Shown: piece by piece, positions 32,658 through 41,382 of the stretch | Layout: every line of letters begins with the position of its first letter | Numbering within the stretch: position 1 is the first letter of the stretch | Origin: an uncultured Clostridia bacterium | Lineage (GTDB): Bacteria > Bacillota > Clostridia > Oscillospirales > Oscillospiraceae | Length of the DNA: 64,000 bases | Reading direction: 5' to 3' | NCBI GenBank assembly: GCA_947165595.1 | Contig: CAMVAV010000003.1 | Location: 1 to 64,000 of the forward strand | Translations under genes and position numbers: made by a program | The notes under the pieces: model-generated | The model's input: the letters and a program-made list of their open reading frames with translations, nothing else | Database searches by the model: none | What the model was told of the DNA's origin: nothing

Positions 32658-33626
32658 TCACGTCGTTCCGGCTTCCCCGTCCTTAAGCCGCCCGTTCAGC
32701 GCGCCGAAGGAGCGTTCAAACGCCGCGCGGCTCGCTGTCAGCAGCTCCCCGACGAAGCCGCGGTACGCCGCGAGCAGCGCCCGCCCGTCCGCGGTTAGCA
32801 TCGTACCGCCGCCCTCCGCGCCGCCGACGCTGCGCTCCGTGAGCCGCAGCCCCAGCTCGCGCTCCATGTCGCGCAGCCGCGTCCAGCCCCGGGTGTAGGA
32901 GATGTGCACGCAGGCGCACGCGCGCTGGATGGAGCCGGTCTGCCCGATCATCTCAAGGAACTGCGCGTCCTCCGGCCCGAACAGACAGCCGCCGCGGCCG
33001 ATCTGGATGTGCAGCTTCGGCCAGAAGCCGTCGCCGCTCCGCTCCACGGAATACTGCCTGCGGATCTTGAGCAGGTCCTCCTGCGTGTCCGCGTCCAGCG
33101 TGCAGCCGTAGTCGTCCACGGGCAGGTCCACCGCCGCGACCGCCAACTCCCGCAGCGCGCCGTTCAGCCCGCCCGCGCCCCTGAAGTCGAGCAGCGCCGG
33201 GATCAGCGCCGCGTCCAGCAGCAGCGGGTGTCCGGTCTTCCCGTCGTGCACGGGGCGGACCGCCTGCCCCTCCTGCGCCATCATCGCGCGCAGGGTTTCC
33301 GCGCGCATCAGGGGGATATCCCCCGGCGTGAGAAACAGCCTGTCGCAGGGCTCGCGCAGCGAGGCGATGCCGATCTTGAGGGAGTGGAGCATCTGCGTGT
33401 CCGTGTAGCTGTGATTCAGCACGACGCGCACGTCCCGGTCCCGCAACGCGCGTTCCAGCTCGTCGCCCCGATAGCCGCCGACGACCACGATCTCGCCGAC
33501 GCCCGCGTCGCGCATGCTGCGCACGATGCGCGCAACGATCGCCTCCCCGCCCACCTGGACGAGGGGTTTAAAATCCCGCATGCGCGAGGAGAGCCCCGCC
33601 GCCGCGATCACCGCCGATACCTTCAA
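32658..33626 (-). CDS. MocA-like nucleotidyltransferase fused to ModE-like HTH domain
   Basis: A 322-aa fusion. Residues 1-200 form a MobA/MocA-type NTP transferase (VSAVIAAAGLSSRM, then PLVQVGGEAIVARIV, LFLTPGDIPLM, GHPLLLD), which would cytidylate or otherwise load molybdopterin. Residues about 215-315 are a ModE-type LysR-like winged helix (FGPEDAQFLEMIGQTGSIQR, YTRGWTRLRDMERELG, GGGTMLTADGR). The start is taken as TTG 33626 with GGGTGG six bases upstream; no ATG fits. It matches the NTP transferase of the Desulfovibrio DVU_1551 cluster type. The HTH suggests that the cofactor-loading protein itself regulates the Mo genes. Confidence 0.83.
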   Translation of the reverse strand: MKVSAVIAAAGLSSRMRDFKPLVQVGGEAIVARIVRSMRDAGVGEIVVVGGYRGDELERALRDRDVRVVLNHSYTDTQMLHSLKIGIASLREPCDRLFLTPGDIPLMRAETLRAMMAQEGQAVRPVHDGKTGHPLLLDAALIPALLDFRGAGGLNGALRELAVAAVDLPVDDYGCTLDADTQEDLLKIRRQYSVERSGDGFWPKLHIQIGRGGCLFGPEDAQFLEMIGQTGSIQRACACVHISYTRGWTRLRDMERELGLRLTERSVGGAEGGGTMLTADGRALLAAYRGFVGELLTASRAAFERSFGALNGRLKDGEAGTT

Positions 33627-33662
33627 GCTTCCACCCCCGTCCGAAGCAGCCGCAGCCGACCA

Positions 33663-33708
33663 ATATTCATTCTTCTGAATATCGTTATCATGCCATACCG
33701 CCGCCGCT
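33663..33708 (-). promoter_or_regulatory. promoter and ModE-like operator of the MocA operon
   Basis: On the minus strand TTGACA (33708-33703) and a weak CATGAT (about 33685-33690) are spaced 17 bases. Immediately downstream is a perfect inverted repeat ATATTCA-N6-TGAATAT (33663-33682) next to CGTTAT. ModE operators also have AT-rich half-sites with a six-base centre, so autoregulation by the fused HTH is likely. Confidence 0.55.
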
Positions 33709-33720
33709 TTGTCAAGCGAC

Positions 33721-33752
33721 AAAAGGCGCCGCTTTTGCAAGCGGCGCCTTTT
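33721..33752. terminator. terminator of the alanine symporter gene
   Basis: A perfect 14-bp stem (AAAAGGCGCCGCTT) with loop TTGC and T/A runs on both sides, 26 bases past the symporter stop. Confidence 0.85.
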
Positions 33753-33777
33753 TGCTTGATTTCGGGATTGCGGGAAA

Positions 33778-35256
33778 TTACTTCTTGTCCGCGGCGATGC
33801 GGTCCTTGTTGATGGAGCGCCACAGATCCTTGTCGACGCCGTCAAACGGCAGCTTGTCGGGATCGTAGTACGGGTCCTTGCCGGCGTCCATCTGCGCGCG
33901 ATAGTCCTTGTAGAGCGCGAACGCCTTCGGAGCGAGGAACCAGAGCATGATGGTCTGGAACCAGGTCACGGAGCCGAGCGCCAGGTCGGACAGGTCCCAG
34001 GCCATGCTGGCGGGGACGATGCCGTAGATAACCACGAGGACGATCATGACGACCTTGAGCACGAGCTGGAAGGTCTTGCGCTGCTTCTCCTTGCCGTCGC
34101 CCTGGAACAGGTACAGCAGGGAGGTCTCCGCCTCATAGTAGTAGGACACGATGCAGGTGAAGGAGAACAGGAGCAGCATGACCGCGACGAACCACTGGCC
34201 GAAGCCGGCGATCACGGAGTCACAGGCAGCCTGCACGAAGCCGACGCCGCCCTCCTGACCGGCAACGGCAGCCGCGCCCTGATAACCGGAGGCGGTGTTG
34301 AAGCAGCCGGTGAGAAGGACCATGAACGCGGTGCAGGAGCAGACCACGATGGTATCCAGGAACACGCCCGCGGCGTTCGCGAGGCCCTGCTTGACGGGGT
34401 GGGAGGTCTCCGTCGCGGAGGCGGCGGGGACGGCCTCGCCCATACCGGAGGCGCTGGAGAAGGTACCGCGCTGCACGCCCTGACGGATCGCCGTGCCGAT
34501 CGCGCCGCCGATGACGGCGTCCTTGCCGAAGGCGCCCTTGAAGATCATGCCGAACACGGCGGGGATCTGACCGATATTCGCGACCACGATGATGATCGTG
34601 AAGAGCAGGTACGCGACCGTCATGAACGGGACGACCAGGGAGGCGAAGTCACCGATGCGCTTGATGCCGCCGATGATGATGACGCCGAGGATGGCGGCAA
34701 CGATCAGGGACGTGACCCACATCGGGACGCCCGCGGCGTTCTTGAAGGAATCGCTGATGGTGTTGGTCGCGGCGGCGGGCATGAAGAGCGCCGCGCCGAG
34801 GCCGAGCGCGAGAGCGAGGATGGTGCCGTACCACTTCTTGTTCCAGCCGTACTCGGCGCACATGGCGCCGGAGCCGCGGTACTCGCCGTCGATCTTCCTC
34901 TTGTAGAGCTGGCCGAGGGTGCACTCCACGAAGTTGACCGCCGCGTTGGTGATGCCGATGATCCACATCCAGAAGATCGCGCCGGGGCCGCCGCGATAGA
35001 TCGCGACCGCCACGCCCGCGACGTTGCCGGTGCCGATGCGCATCGCCATCGTGGTGCAGAACGAAGCGAAGGTGGAAATGCCGGATTCAGACTTTCCGCC
35101 GGAGAAGATGCGCTTCCACATATCGCCGTGGTGGGTGATCTGGAAGAACCCGAGCTTGATCGAGAACCAGATACCGCCGCCGCCGATGATGATCAGCATG
35201 CCGATTCCCCAGAAGAAACCGTTTAGGGTCCCTACCAGACTGCTAATTGCTTCCAT
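33778..35256 (-). CDS. AGCS family sodium:alanine-type symporter
   Basis: Na+-coupled amino-acid symporter, 492 aa and about 11 membrane segments, normal for the alanine:cation symporter family. The signatures TFASFCTTMAMRIGTGNVAGVAVAIYRGGPGAIFWMW and FVECTLGQLYKRK are intact. It begins 58 bases after the hydroxyproline dehydratase stop with no clear terminator between, so it is probably the third gene of that transcript. The cargo could therefore be proline or hydroxyproline rather than alanine (contextual inference). Confidence 0.9.
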   Translation of the reverse strand: MEAISSLVGTLNGFFWGIGMLIIIGGGGIWFSIKLGFFQITHHGDMWKRIFSGGKSESGISTFASFCTTMAMRIGTGNVAGVAVAIYRGGPGAIFWMWIIGITNAAVNFVECTLGQLYKRKIDGEYRGSGAMCAEYGWNKKWYGTILALALGLGAALFMPAAATNTISDSFKNAAGVPMWVTSLIVAAILGVIIIGGIKRIGDFASLVVPFMTVAYLLFTIIIVVANIGQIPAVFGMIFKGAFGKDAVIGGAIGTAIRQGVQRGTFSSASGMGEAVPAASATETSHPVKQGLANAAGVFLDTIVVCSCTAFMVLLTGCFNTASGYQGAAAVAGQEGGVGFVQAACDSVIAGFGQWFVAVMLLLFSFTCIVSYYYEAETSLLYLFQGDGKEKQRKTFQLVLKVVMIVLVVIYGIVPASMAWDLSDLALGSVTWFQTIMLWFLAPKAFALYKDYRAQMDAGKDPYYDPDKLPFDGVDKDLWRSINKDRIAADKK

Positions 35257-35314
35257 TGACGTTTTCCCTCCTAAATTTTGTTTTTTCTATCCCCTGACAG
35301 AGCCTCCGCGGCGG

Positions 35315-37771
35315 TCAGCAGCAGCCGCAGCCGCCGAAGCTCTGCTCGGTCCGTTCGATAATCTCGCCCTGCAGCTTGGAGTCGAGATTGCGGAAGTAGT
35401 CGCTGTAGCCCGCGACGCGGACGATCAGCTCCTTGTACTCGTCGGGCCGCTTCTGCGCGTCAATGAGCGTCTCGCGGTCGATGACGTTGAACTGGACGTG
35501 GTGGCCGTCCATCGCGAAGTAGGAGCGGATGAGCGCCGCCAGGTTGGCGATGCCCTCCTCGCCCGCCAGCGCCGACGGGGTGAACTTCTGGTTGAGCAGC
35601 GTGCCGCCGGTGGAGCAGTGGTCCATCTTCGAGCAGGACTTGATGACCGCCGTGGGGCCGTTGATGTCCGCGCCCTTCTCCGGGGAGATGCCCTCGGACA
35701 GCGGCATGTGCGCGAGGCGGCCGTTCGGGGAGGCGATCATCACGTCGCCGAAGTAGACGTGGCAGGTCGTCGGCAGCATGTCGACGTGGTACTGCCCGCC
35801 GCGGATGTTCGGGCGGCCCGTGATGTAGTCCTTGTACTCGTTGAAGACGGTCTGCATGATGCTGTCGGCATAGTCGTCGTCGTTGCCGTACTTGGGCGTC
35901 TTGTTCTTCACAAGGTTGTGGATGATCTCGTGGCCCTTGAAGTCGTCGTTCATCGCCGCAATGAGCTCCGCCATCGTGAACTTCTTCTCGTCGAAGACGT
36001 TGTACTTGATCGCGGACAGGCAGTCGGAGATCGTGCCGATGCCGACGCCCTGGATGTAGCTGGTGTTGTAGCGCGCGCCGCCGGCGTTGTAGTCCTTGCC
36101 CTTCTTGATGCAGTCGTCCGTGCAGATGGACAGGAACGGGGCGGGCATCATCTCGGCGTAGATCTTCTCGATGACGAGATTGCCGCGCATCTTGACGTCG
36201 ATGATGTGCTCGAGCTGGGTCTTGAACGCCGTCCAGAGCTCGTCGTAGGACTTGAAGTCCTCCGCCTTGCCGGTGTGCGGGCCGATCTGCTTCTTGAACA
36301 TCGGGTCATAGCCGTCGTAGAGCGCGAGCTCCAGGCACTTCGGGATGTTCAGATAGCCGGTGAGGATGTACGCCTCGGTGCCCCACGCGCCGGTCTCGAC
36401 GCAGCCGGAGCAGCCGGAGTTGCGCGCGTCAACGATGCTCTTGCCGGCGAGCAGCAGCTCCTGAATGAGCTCGTCCGTGTTGTAGAACGCGGGCTGGCCC
36501 CAGCCCTGACGGGCGATCTCGCAGGCGCGGCGCAGGAACTTCTCCGGCGTCTTCTTGGAAATCTGCACGTTGGAGTTGGGCTGGTTCTGGCGCATGTCCT
36601 CCATGCAGTCGAGGATCAGGTAGGAGACCGCGTTGACGCCGTCGGAGCCGTCCTCCTTCAGTCCGCCGGAGTTGATGTTCGCGAAGTCGACATAGGTGCC
36701 GGACTCCTTGAGCGTGACGCCGACCTTGACGGGCGCGGGGGAGTTGAACAGCTTCACCCACAGGCACTCGAGCAGCTCGAGCGCGCGGGTGTCGTCCAGC
36801 GTGCCGGCGGCGATGTCCTTCTCATAGAACGGGATCAGGTGCTGGTCGAGACGGCCGGGCGTGAACGCGTCCCAGGGGTTGAGCTCCAGCGTGACGCCGA
36901 GGTGCGTGAACCAGTACATCTGCAGCGCCTGCCAGTAGGTCTCGGGCTTGTGCGCCGGAACGACGGCGCAGTTCGCCGCGATCTGCTCCAGCTCCGCCTT
37001 GCGCTGCGGGTCCTCGCACTTCGCCGCCATCTCGAGGGCCAGGTCATGATAGCGCTGACCGAGGATGCACACGGCGTCGCAGTCGATCGCCATCGCGCGC
37101 AGCTCCTGCTCCTTGTCGTAGGCGTCGGGATCGTTGAAGTAGTCGAGGTTTTGGATCGCCTCCTCGATCTCCGCCTTGTAGTCGAGGTAGCCCTTGATGT
37201 AGAAGTTCTTGCCGCCGGCGGTGTGGCCGGGGCCGCGCTGCTCCATGAACTCGGTGAACATGCCGACCTCATAGCAGTCGCGCCACTCCTGCGTCATCGC
37301 CTTGAGAAGATGCTCGCGCACCGCGCGGTCCTTCCAGTAGGGGATAATGACCTTCTCCTGCAGCTCGAGGTCCTCCTGCGTGACGGTGAAGTTGACCAGC
37401 TTGCGGTCGTTCATGATGTGCATGTCCTCGATCGTATGGCAGCACAGCTCGGGGAAGGTCGGGGAGCACTGGGGGTCCTTGCCCTTCTCGCCGACGATCA
37501 GCTCGTCGTCGCCGAGATAGAGGGTCTTTTTGGAGAAGTACTCCTTGAGCACCATCGCGCGCAGGACGGGAATGGAAACGGAGCCCTCGTACTGCTTGTA
37601 GACCTCCGTCTCAATCTTCGCGCGCTCCATGTCGATGTGCGGCTGCGTGGCGTGGCTGATCCTTCTCAGGCGCTTGATGCGCTCGGTGCAGCCGCGCTCG
37701 TTGTCCTTCAGCAGCCGCTCGGGCGTATTGACGTTGAAGGAAGTATCCTGCTGGTTTGCGGCGTTTGCCAT
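35315..37771 (-). CDS. hypD: trans-4-hydroxy-L-proline dehydratase (glycyl radical enzyme)
   Basis: Glycyl radical enzyme, 818 aa, removing water from trans-4-hydroxy-L-proline to give pyrroline-5-carboxylate. The radical Cys lies in NSGCSGCVETGAWGTEAY and the C-terminal glycine loop is RVAGYSDYFRNLD. The CVE context fits dehydratases rather than pyruvate formate-lyase. The protein ends FGGCGCC. The activating-enzyme gene is four bases upstream and proC lies next to it, the same association described for clostridial HypD. The enzyme is oxygen-sensitive and cytoplasmic. A propanediol or other dehydratase is less likely given proC. Confidence 0.87.
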   Translation of the reverse strand: MANAANQQDTSFNVNTPERLLKDNERGCTERIKRLRRISHATQPHIDMERAKIETEVYKQYEGSVSIPVLRAMVLKEYFSKKTLYLGDDELIVGEKGKDPQCSPTFPELCCHTIEDMHIMNDRKLVNFTVTQEDLELQEKVIIPYWKDRAVREHLLKAMTQEWRDCYEVGMFTEFMEQRGPGHTAGGKNFYIKGYLDYKAEIEEAIQNLDYFNDPDAYDKEQELRAMAIDCDAVCILGQRYHDLALEMAAKCEDPQRKAELEQIAANCAVVPAHKPETYWQALQMYWFTHLGVTLELNPWDAFTPGRLDQHLIPFYEKDIAAGTLDDTRALELLECLWVKLFNSPAPVKVGVTLKESGTYVDFANINSGGLKEDGSDGVNAVSYLILDCMEDMRQNQPNSNVQISKKTPEKFLRRACEIARQGWGQPAFYNTDELIQELLLAGKSIVDARNSGCSGCVETGAWGTEAYILTGYLNIPKCLELALYDGYDPMFKKQIGPHTGKAEDFKSYDELWTAFKTQLEHIIDVKMRGNLVIEKIYAEMMPAPFLSICTDDCIKKGKDYNAGGARYNTSYIQGVGIGTISDCLSAIKYNVFDEKKFTMAELIAAMNDDFKGHEIIHNLVKNKTPKYGNDDDYADSIMQTVFNEYKDYITGRPNIRGGQYHVDMLPTTCHVYFGDVMIASPNGRLAHMPLSEGISPEKGADINGPTAVIKSCSKMDHCSTGGTLLNQKFTPSALAGEEGIANLAALIRSYFAMDGHHVQFNVIDRETLIDAQKRPDEYKELIVRVAGYSDYFRNLDSKLQGEIIERTEQSFGGCGCC

Positions 37772-37775
37772 CGTG

Positions 37776-38693
37776 TCATCCTCCTATCTTGATATTATGA
37801 AATCCATGGGCCTCAAACATGGTTTTCAACTCCTCCATCCGCTCCTTGGGCGGGACGCGCATGCTCTCCTCGTCGTAGGGGCGGTCCAGCCCCGCGTACT
37901 TCCCCTTGCCGATGTCGTGGTACGGCAGCAGGTTGATGCGGAAGGGCTCGATATGGTTTTCCCGCAGGAAATCCATCAGTTGAACGATATGCTCCGTCTC
38001 GTCGTTTTTTCCCTCGACGATCGGCAGGCGCAGATAGAGCTTCGCCCCGTCCCTGGCAAGGCGGATCAGGTTGGCGAGGATCAGCGTGTTGTCCACGCCC
38101 ACGTCCGCGCGGTGCTCGTCCGGGTCGATGCTCTTGATGTCGTAGAGAAACGCGTCCACATAGGGCAGCACGCGCTCGAAGTGCTCATAGGGGGCGAAGC
38201 CGCTCGTGTCGATGAACACGCTGATGCCCTCGCGCTTGAGCCTGCGGCACAGCTCCGCGACGAAGTCCATGTCGTGCACGGCCATCACCTCGCCGCCGGA
38301 GAGCGTGACGCCGCCGCCCGACTGCTCGTAGAACGGCAGGTCCTTCTTCGCCTCCTTCAGCAGCTCGTCGACCGTGTATTCCTTCCCCGCGATCTCGCGC
38401 GTCTCGGTCATGCACCAGTCGATGCACCTGCCGCAGGCGGTGCACCGGTCGCGGTGGAAGACCAGCTTCCCGTCCGCGATCTCGTTCGCCCCGTTCGGAC
38501 ACTTCTTCACGCACATGCCGCAGGCGGTGCACTTGTGCCGGTGGAGGATCAGCTCCTTTTCAAAGCGCTGGCTCTCCGGATTGTGACACCACTGGCAGCG
38601 CAGCGGGCAGCCCTTGAAGAAGATCGTCGTGCGGATGCCGTCGCCGTCGTGGATGGAATATTTTTGAATATTGAATACAAGCGGAGTCTCCAT
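37776..38693 (-). CDS. glycyl radical enzyme activase
   Basis: Radical SAM enzyme of 305 aa that installs the glycyl radical on HypD using SAM. The cluster motif is FFKGCPLRCQWC near residue 28. An inserted ferredoxin-like domain holds two 4Fe-4S motifs (CTACGMCVKKCP and CTACGRCIDWCMTE). GGVTLSGGE binds SAM. The start METPLVFNIQ has GGAGGG seven bases upstream and follows a promoter about 80 bases away. The activase precedes the dehydratase in the transcript. Confidence 0.92.
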   Translation of the reverse strand: METPLVFNIQKYSIHDGDGIRTTIFFKGCPLRCQWCHNPESQRFEKELILHRHKCTACGMCVKKCPNGANEIADGKLVFHRDRCTACGRCIDWCMTETREIAGKEYTVDELLKEAKKDLPFYEQSGGGVTLSGGEVMAVHDMDFVAELCRRLKREGISVFIDTSGFAPYEHFERVLPYVDAFLYDIKSIDPDEHRADVGVDNTLILANLIRLARDGAKLYLRLPIVEGKNDETEHIVQLMDFLRENHIEPFRINLLPYHDIGKGKYAGLDRPYDEESMRVPPKERMEELKTMFEAHGFHNIKIGG

Positions 38694-38774
38694 CGCATTG
38701 CCCTCCGGGGTCAGGATCAAACGGCGGAAAAGCCGGAAAAAACACAGGATTCGTATGCCTCGTGAGCTTCTTGT

Positions 38775-38803
38775 ATCATAGCACACCGCACCGGCGATTG
38801 CAA
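38775..38803 (-). promoter_or_regulatory. promoter of the hydroxyproline operon
   Basis: On the minus strand TTGCAA (38803-38798) and TATGAT (38780-38775) are spaced 17 bases, about 80 bases before the activase start. Confidence 0.65.
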
Positions 38804-38891
38804 ACAATTCATTCTCGGCGTTTCGTATATATTTGCATTTTTGTTTTCACCAGTTTCACCAAATTTTTGCCCGGTGCTCCTTCAAAAATAT

Positions 38892-38919
38892 AAAAAAACC
38901 GGATAGCTCCGGTTTTTTT
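38892..38919. terminator. terminator of proC
   Basis: A 12-bp stem AAAAAAACCGGA with loop TAGC and flanking T/A runs, 22 bases past the proC stop. Confidence 0.88.
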
Positions 38920-38941
38920 GAATGATATAAACCATTTTGAT

Positions 38942-39760
38942 TCATCCCTCGGCGGTCTTGCCGAGCTCGACCGTGCGGATATAGGCCGCCTGGATCGCGT
39001 CGATCACGGCGGAGCGCATGGCGCGCTGCTCGAGCACGGCGATGCCCTCGATGGAGCTGCCGGCGGGCGAGCACACGTCGGCGCGCAGCTCGGCGGGGTC
39101 GCGCTCCATCTCCAGCGCCAGCTTGGCGGTGCCCTCGATGGTCTGCAGGGCGAAGAGCTTCGCCTGCGCGCGCGGCAGTCCGCAGCGCACGGCGCCGTCG
39201 ATCATCGCCTCGAGGAACATGCACACGAACGCGGGCCCGCAGCCGGTCACGGCGCACGCCATGTCGATCTTGCTCTCGTCCACGCGCTCGATCATGCCGG
39301 CGGGCCGCATCAGCTTGTAGAACAGGCTCTCGTCCTCGTCGGTCACGCCGTCGTTGAGACAGTAGGGGATCACGCCGGAGCCGACCGCCGACGGCGTGTT
39401 GGGCATGATGCGGATGACCGGGCAGCCGCCCAGCAGCTCCGACACCCGCTTCATGCGAAAGCCCGCCGCCATCGTCACGACGACGAAATGCTCGTTCGCC
39501 GCGCGCTCCATGACCGTTTCGCGGATCTCCTCCATCGCCTTTTTCATCACCTGCGGCTTGACGCCGAGGAAGATAAAGCGGCTCGACTCCGCGACCTCCT
39601 GCGCCGTCGCCGGCACGGTGCCGTGGTCGCGGTGCAGGCGCGTCAGCTTCTCCTCGTTGTGGTCCGCGGTGATGATGTTGCTGCCGCCCACGCTCTTCGC
39701 GGCGACCGCCGCGAGGACCGAGCCGATGTTGCCGCAGCCAATGAATCCCGCCTTATACAT
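38942..39760 (-). CDS. proC: pyrroline-5-carboxylate reductase
   Basis: NAD(P)H-dependent reductase making proline from pyrroline-5-carboxylate, 272 aa. The Rossmann start KAGFIGCGNIGSVLAAV, the middle FLGVKPQVM, IRIMPNTPSAVGSG and the C-terminal dimer signature VCSPAGSSIEGIAVLEQ are all present. It has its own promoter. With HypD it completes conversion of hydroxyproline to proline, which can feed Stickland fermentation. The divergently located P5C dehydrogenase offers the oxidative alternative. Confidence 0.95.
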   Translation of the reverse strand: MYKAGFIGCGNIGSVLAAVAAKSVGGSNIITADHNEEKLTRLHRDHGTVPATAQEVAESSRFIFLGVKPQVMKKAMEEIRETVMERAANEHFVVVTMAAGFRMKRVSELLGGCPVIRIMPNTPSAVGSGVIPYCLNDGVTDEDESLFYKLMRPAGMIERVDESKIDMACAVTGCGPAFVCMFLEAMIDGAVRCGLPRAQAKLFALQTIEGTAKLALEMERDPAELRADVCSPAGSSIEGIAVLEQRAMRSAVIDAIQAAYIRTVELGKTAEG

Positions 39761-39807
39761 GATCGAATCCCCCTTCGTTGCTTCGCCGAGATATCAGAAT
39801 AAAGTGA

Positions 39808-39835
39808 ATCATACCACGTTTTCGCGGATTGTCAA
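39808..39835 (-). promoter_or_regulatory. promoter of proC
   Basis: On the minus strand TTGACA (39835-39830) and TATGAT (39813-39808) are spaced 16 bases. The -35 box lies over the last codons of the NifX-like gene. Confidence 0.7.
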
Positions 39836-40248
39836 GCCTTTCTCTCCGCGCAGTCCTCGGCGCAAAGCGCGCAGTCGCCGTCGCAGTCCGGCTCTCCGTG
39901 CGCGCCGTGGTCGTGGCAGCCCGTGCCGCCCACGTAGTCGCGGATCATGCCCAGCCGGTAGGCGTTCATCGCCTCCACCGCCTCGCGCACGGTCATATCC
40001 GCCGCAAAGTAGCGCGTGATGCCCGCGTCCGCGATCGCCTCGAACAGCTCCGGGCTGTAGATGAACCCGCACAGCACCGCCTCGCACCAGACGTCCGCCA
40101 TCTCCCTGGCGATATCGCCCGTCACGAAGCGCGGCGCGGGGTCGTCCGGCGACTCGGCGTCGAAGATCAGAACGCCCTTCGCGCCGTCCAGCGTGCCGGG
40201 GATCAGCGCGTCCAGGCTGTTTTCGTTCACAGCGGCGGCAATCAGCAT
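39832..40248 (-). CDS. NifX/NifB-type metal-cluster-binding protein with metal-rich tail
   Basis: Dinitrogenase iron-molybdenum cofactor-like domain protein, 138 aa (LIAAAVNENSLDALI, GVLIFDAE, YSPELFEAIADAGITRYF, TVREAVEAM). Such proteins carry Mo-Fe-S clusters. The C-terminal 30 residues are rich in His, Cys and Asp (GCHDHGAHGEPDCDGDC, ALCAEDC), a likely metal-binding tail. It is the last gene of the long Mo-associated transcript, 21 bases after the CobW gene, with AAGGAGG before its start. There are no nitrogenase genes here, so a chaperone role for Mo or another metal in the hydroxylase system is inferred. Confidence 0.8.
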   Translation of the reverse strand: MLIAAAVNENSLDALIPGTLDGAKGVLIFDAESPDDPAPRFVTGDIAREMADVWCEAVLCGFIYSPELFEAIADAGITRYFAADMTVREAVEAMNAYRLGMIRDYVGGTGCHDHGAHGEPDCDGDCALCAEDCAERKA

Positions 40249-40269
40249 GGTTGGTTCCTCCTTATCATC

Positions 40270-41355
40270 TTACAGTCTTCCCTCGTCCATCATGCCGAAG
40301 CACTCCGTAAAGAACACCTGGCAGCGCGTGCCGAAGCGCCCGACGGTCTCGCGCATTGCCTCGTCCATCAGCGCGTCCAGCCTGTCGGACTCGCAGGCGG
40401 CGCGGGCGTTGACGACCACGCGCAGGTCCGTCTGCGGCGCGTCGAGCCGCCAGTCGTACTCCACGGGGTAGTCGATGCCGAGGAAGGACGCCTTGACGCT
40501 CTGCCAGTCCGGCGTGGACGCCAGGACCTTGAGGTGCGGAATGTTGCGCCCCGCTCGGCGCAGCCTGCCGCGCACGGTCTCCATGAGGTCCTCCACGAAG
40601 GCGTTGCCGTCAAAGGGCTTGTCTCCGACGATCTGGAACTGGCGGTTGTACCAGCTCAGGCGCTGCTCCGCGGCGAGGAATTCCGGCCCGCCGCAGCCGA
40701 TGTCCGGCGTCGGCAGCGCGGAGCGCTCCGCGAGCAGCACGTCCACCGCCTCCGCGACGCCCGCGCCCGTCCGCGCGGACATGCCGAGCACCCTCGCGTG
40801 GGGATAGTTCTCGCGCAGGAAGGAAAGGTCGCGCTCCGTCTCCTCCGGCGTGAGCAGGTCGGTCTTGTTGAGCAGCACCAGCTCCGCCTCACGGAGCTGC
40901 GCGTCGAAGAGATACAGCATCTCGGGCGGCAGATGCAGCTCGGCGTGCTCCGGCATGAGGGCGCGCAGCCGCTCGGGATCGACCACCGCCGTGAAGGGGC
41001 AGAGCTCGAACTCGCCGGGGTACTCCCGCGCGAGCGTGTGATAGACGTGGTCCAGCCCGCCGATGCCGCAGCCCGGAATGTCGGAGAGGATGAGGTCCGC
41101 GTGCTCCCTGTCCCGGAGCCGACGCAGCTTGTCCACCAGGTTCTCCGTCTGATAGCAGATGCACCCGCCCGTCACCTCGGACTGCGCGACGCCCGAGGCG
41201 GCGGAAAACGCGCCGTCCACCAGATTGCGCGAGCCCAGGTCGTTGATAAGAAGGCCCGGCGTCAGGTCCCGCTTTTTGATCTCCTCGGAAAACGCGAGCA
41301 TGCTTGTCGTCTTGCCCGCGCCCAAAAAGCCGCCGATCACCACGTACTTTGCCAT
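40270..41355 (-). CDS. CobW/HypB-type G3E family GTPase
   Basis: P-loop GTPase metallochaperone, 361 aa. Walker A is GGFLGAGKTT, the Mg-binding and switch region is ICYQTENLV with the GGCICY metal motif, and LLNKTDLLTPEE is the NKxD specificity motif. G3E proteins hand metals such as Ni, Co, Zn or Mo-linked cofactors to targets using GTP. It sits between the methyltransferase and NifX-like genes with short gaps, so it serves the same maturation task. The C-terminal domain differs from standard CobW, and the metal is not predictable. Confidence 0.83.
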   Translation of the reverse strand: MAKYVVIGGFLGAGKTTSMLAFSEEIKKRDLTPGLLINDLGSRNLVDGAFSAASGVAQSEVTGGCICYQTENLVDKLRRLRDREHADLILSDIPGCGIGGLDHVYHTLAREYPGEFELCPFTAVVDPERLRALMPEHAELHLPPEMLYLFDAQLREAELVLLNKTDLLTPEETERDLSFLRENYPHARVLGMSARTGAGVAEAVDVLLAERSALPTPDIGCGGPEFLAAEQRLSWYNRQFQIVGDKPFDGNAFVEDLMETVRGRLRRAGRNIPHLKVLASTPDWQSVKASFLGIDYPVEYDWRLDAPQTDLRVVVNARAACESDRLDALMDEAMRETVGRFGTRCQVFFTECFGMMDEGRL

Positions 41356-41382
41356 TTGTGTTCTCTCCTTTTTCTCTGCTTT

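Noticed and set aside
35024-37792. Long plus-strand frame (about 920 codons) opposite hypD
   Set aside because: Same cause: antisense shadow of a conserved glycyl radical enzyme gene, with no domain or ribosome site.
38640-38670. TTTTTGAATATTG as another Mo-system element
   Set aside because: It lies inside the coding region of the activase (FNIQKY) and differs in the ATAACG part.
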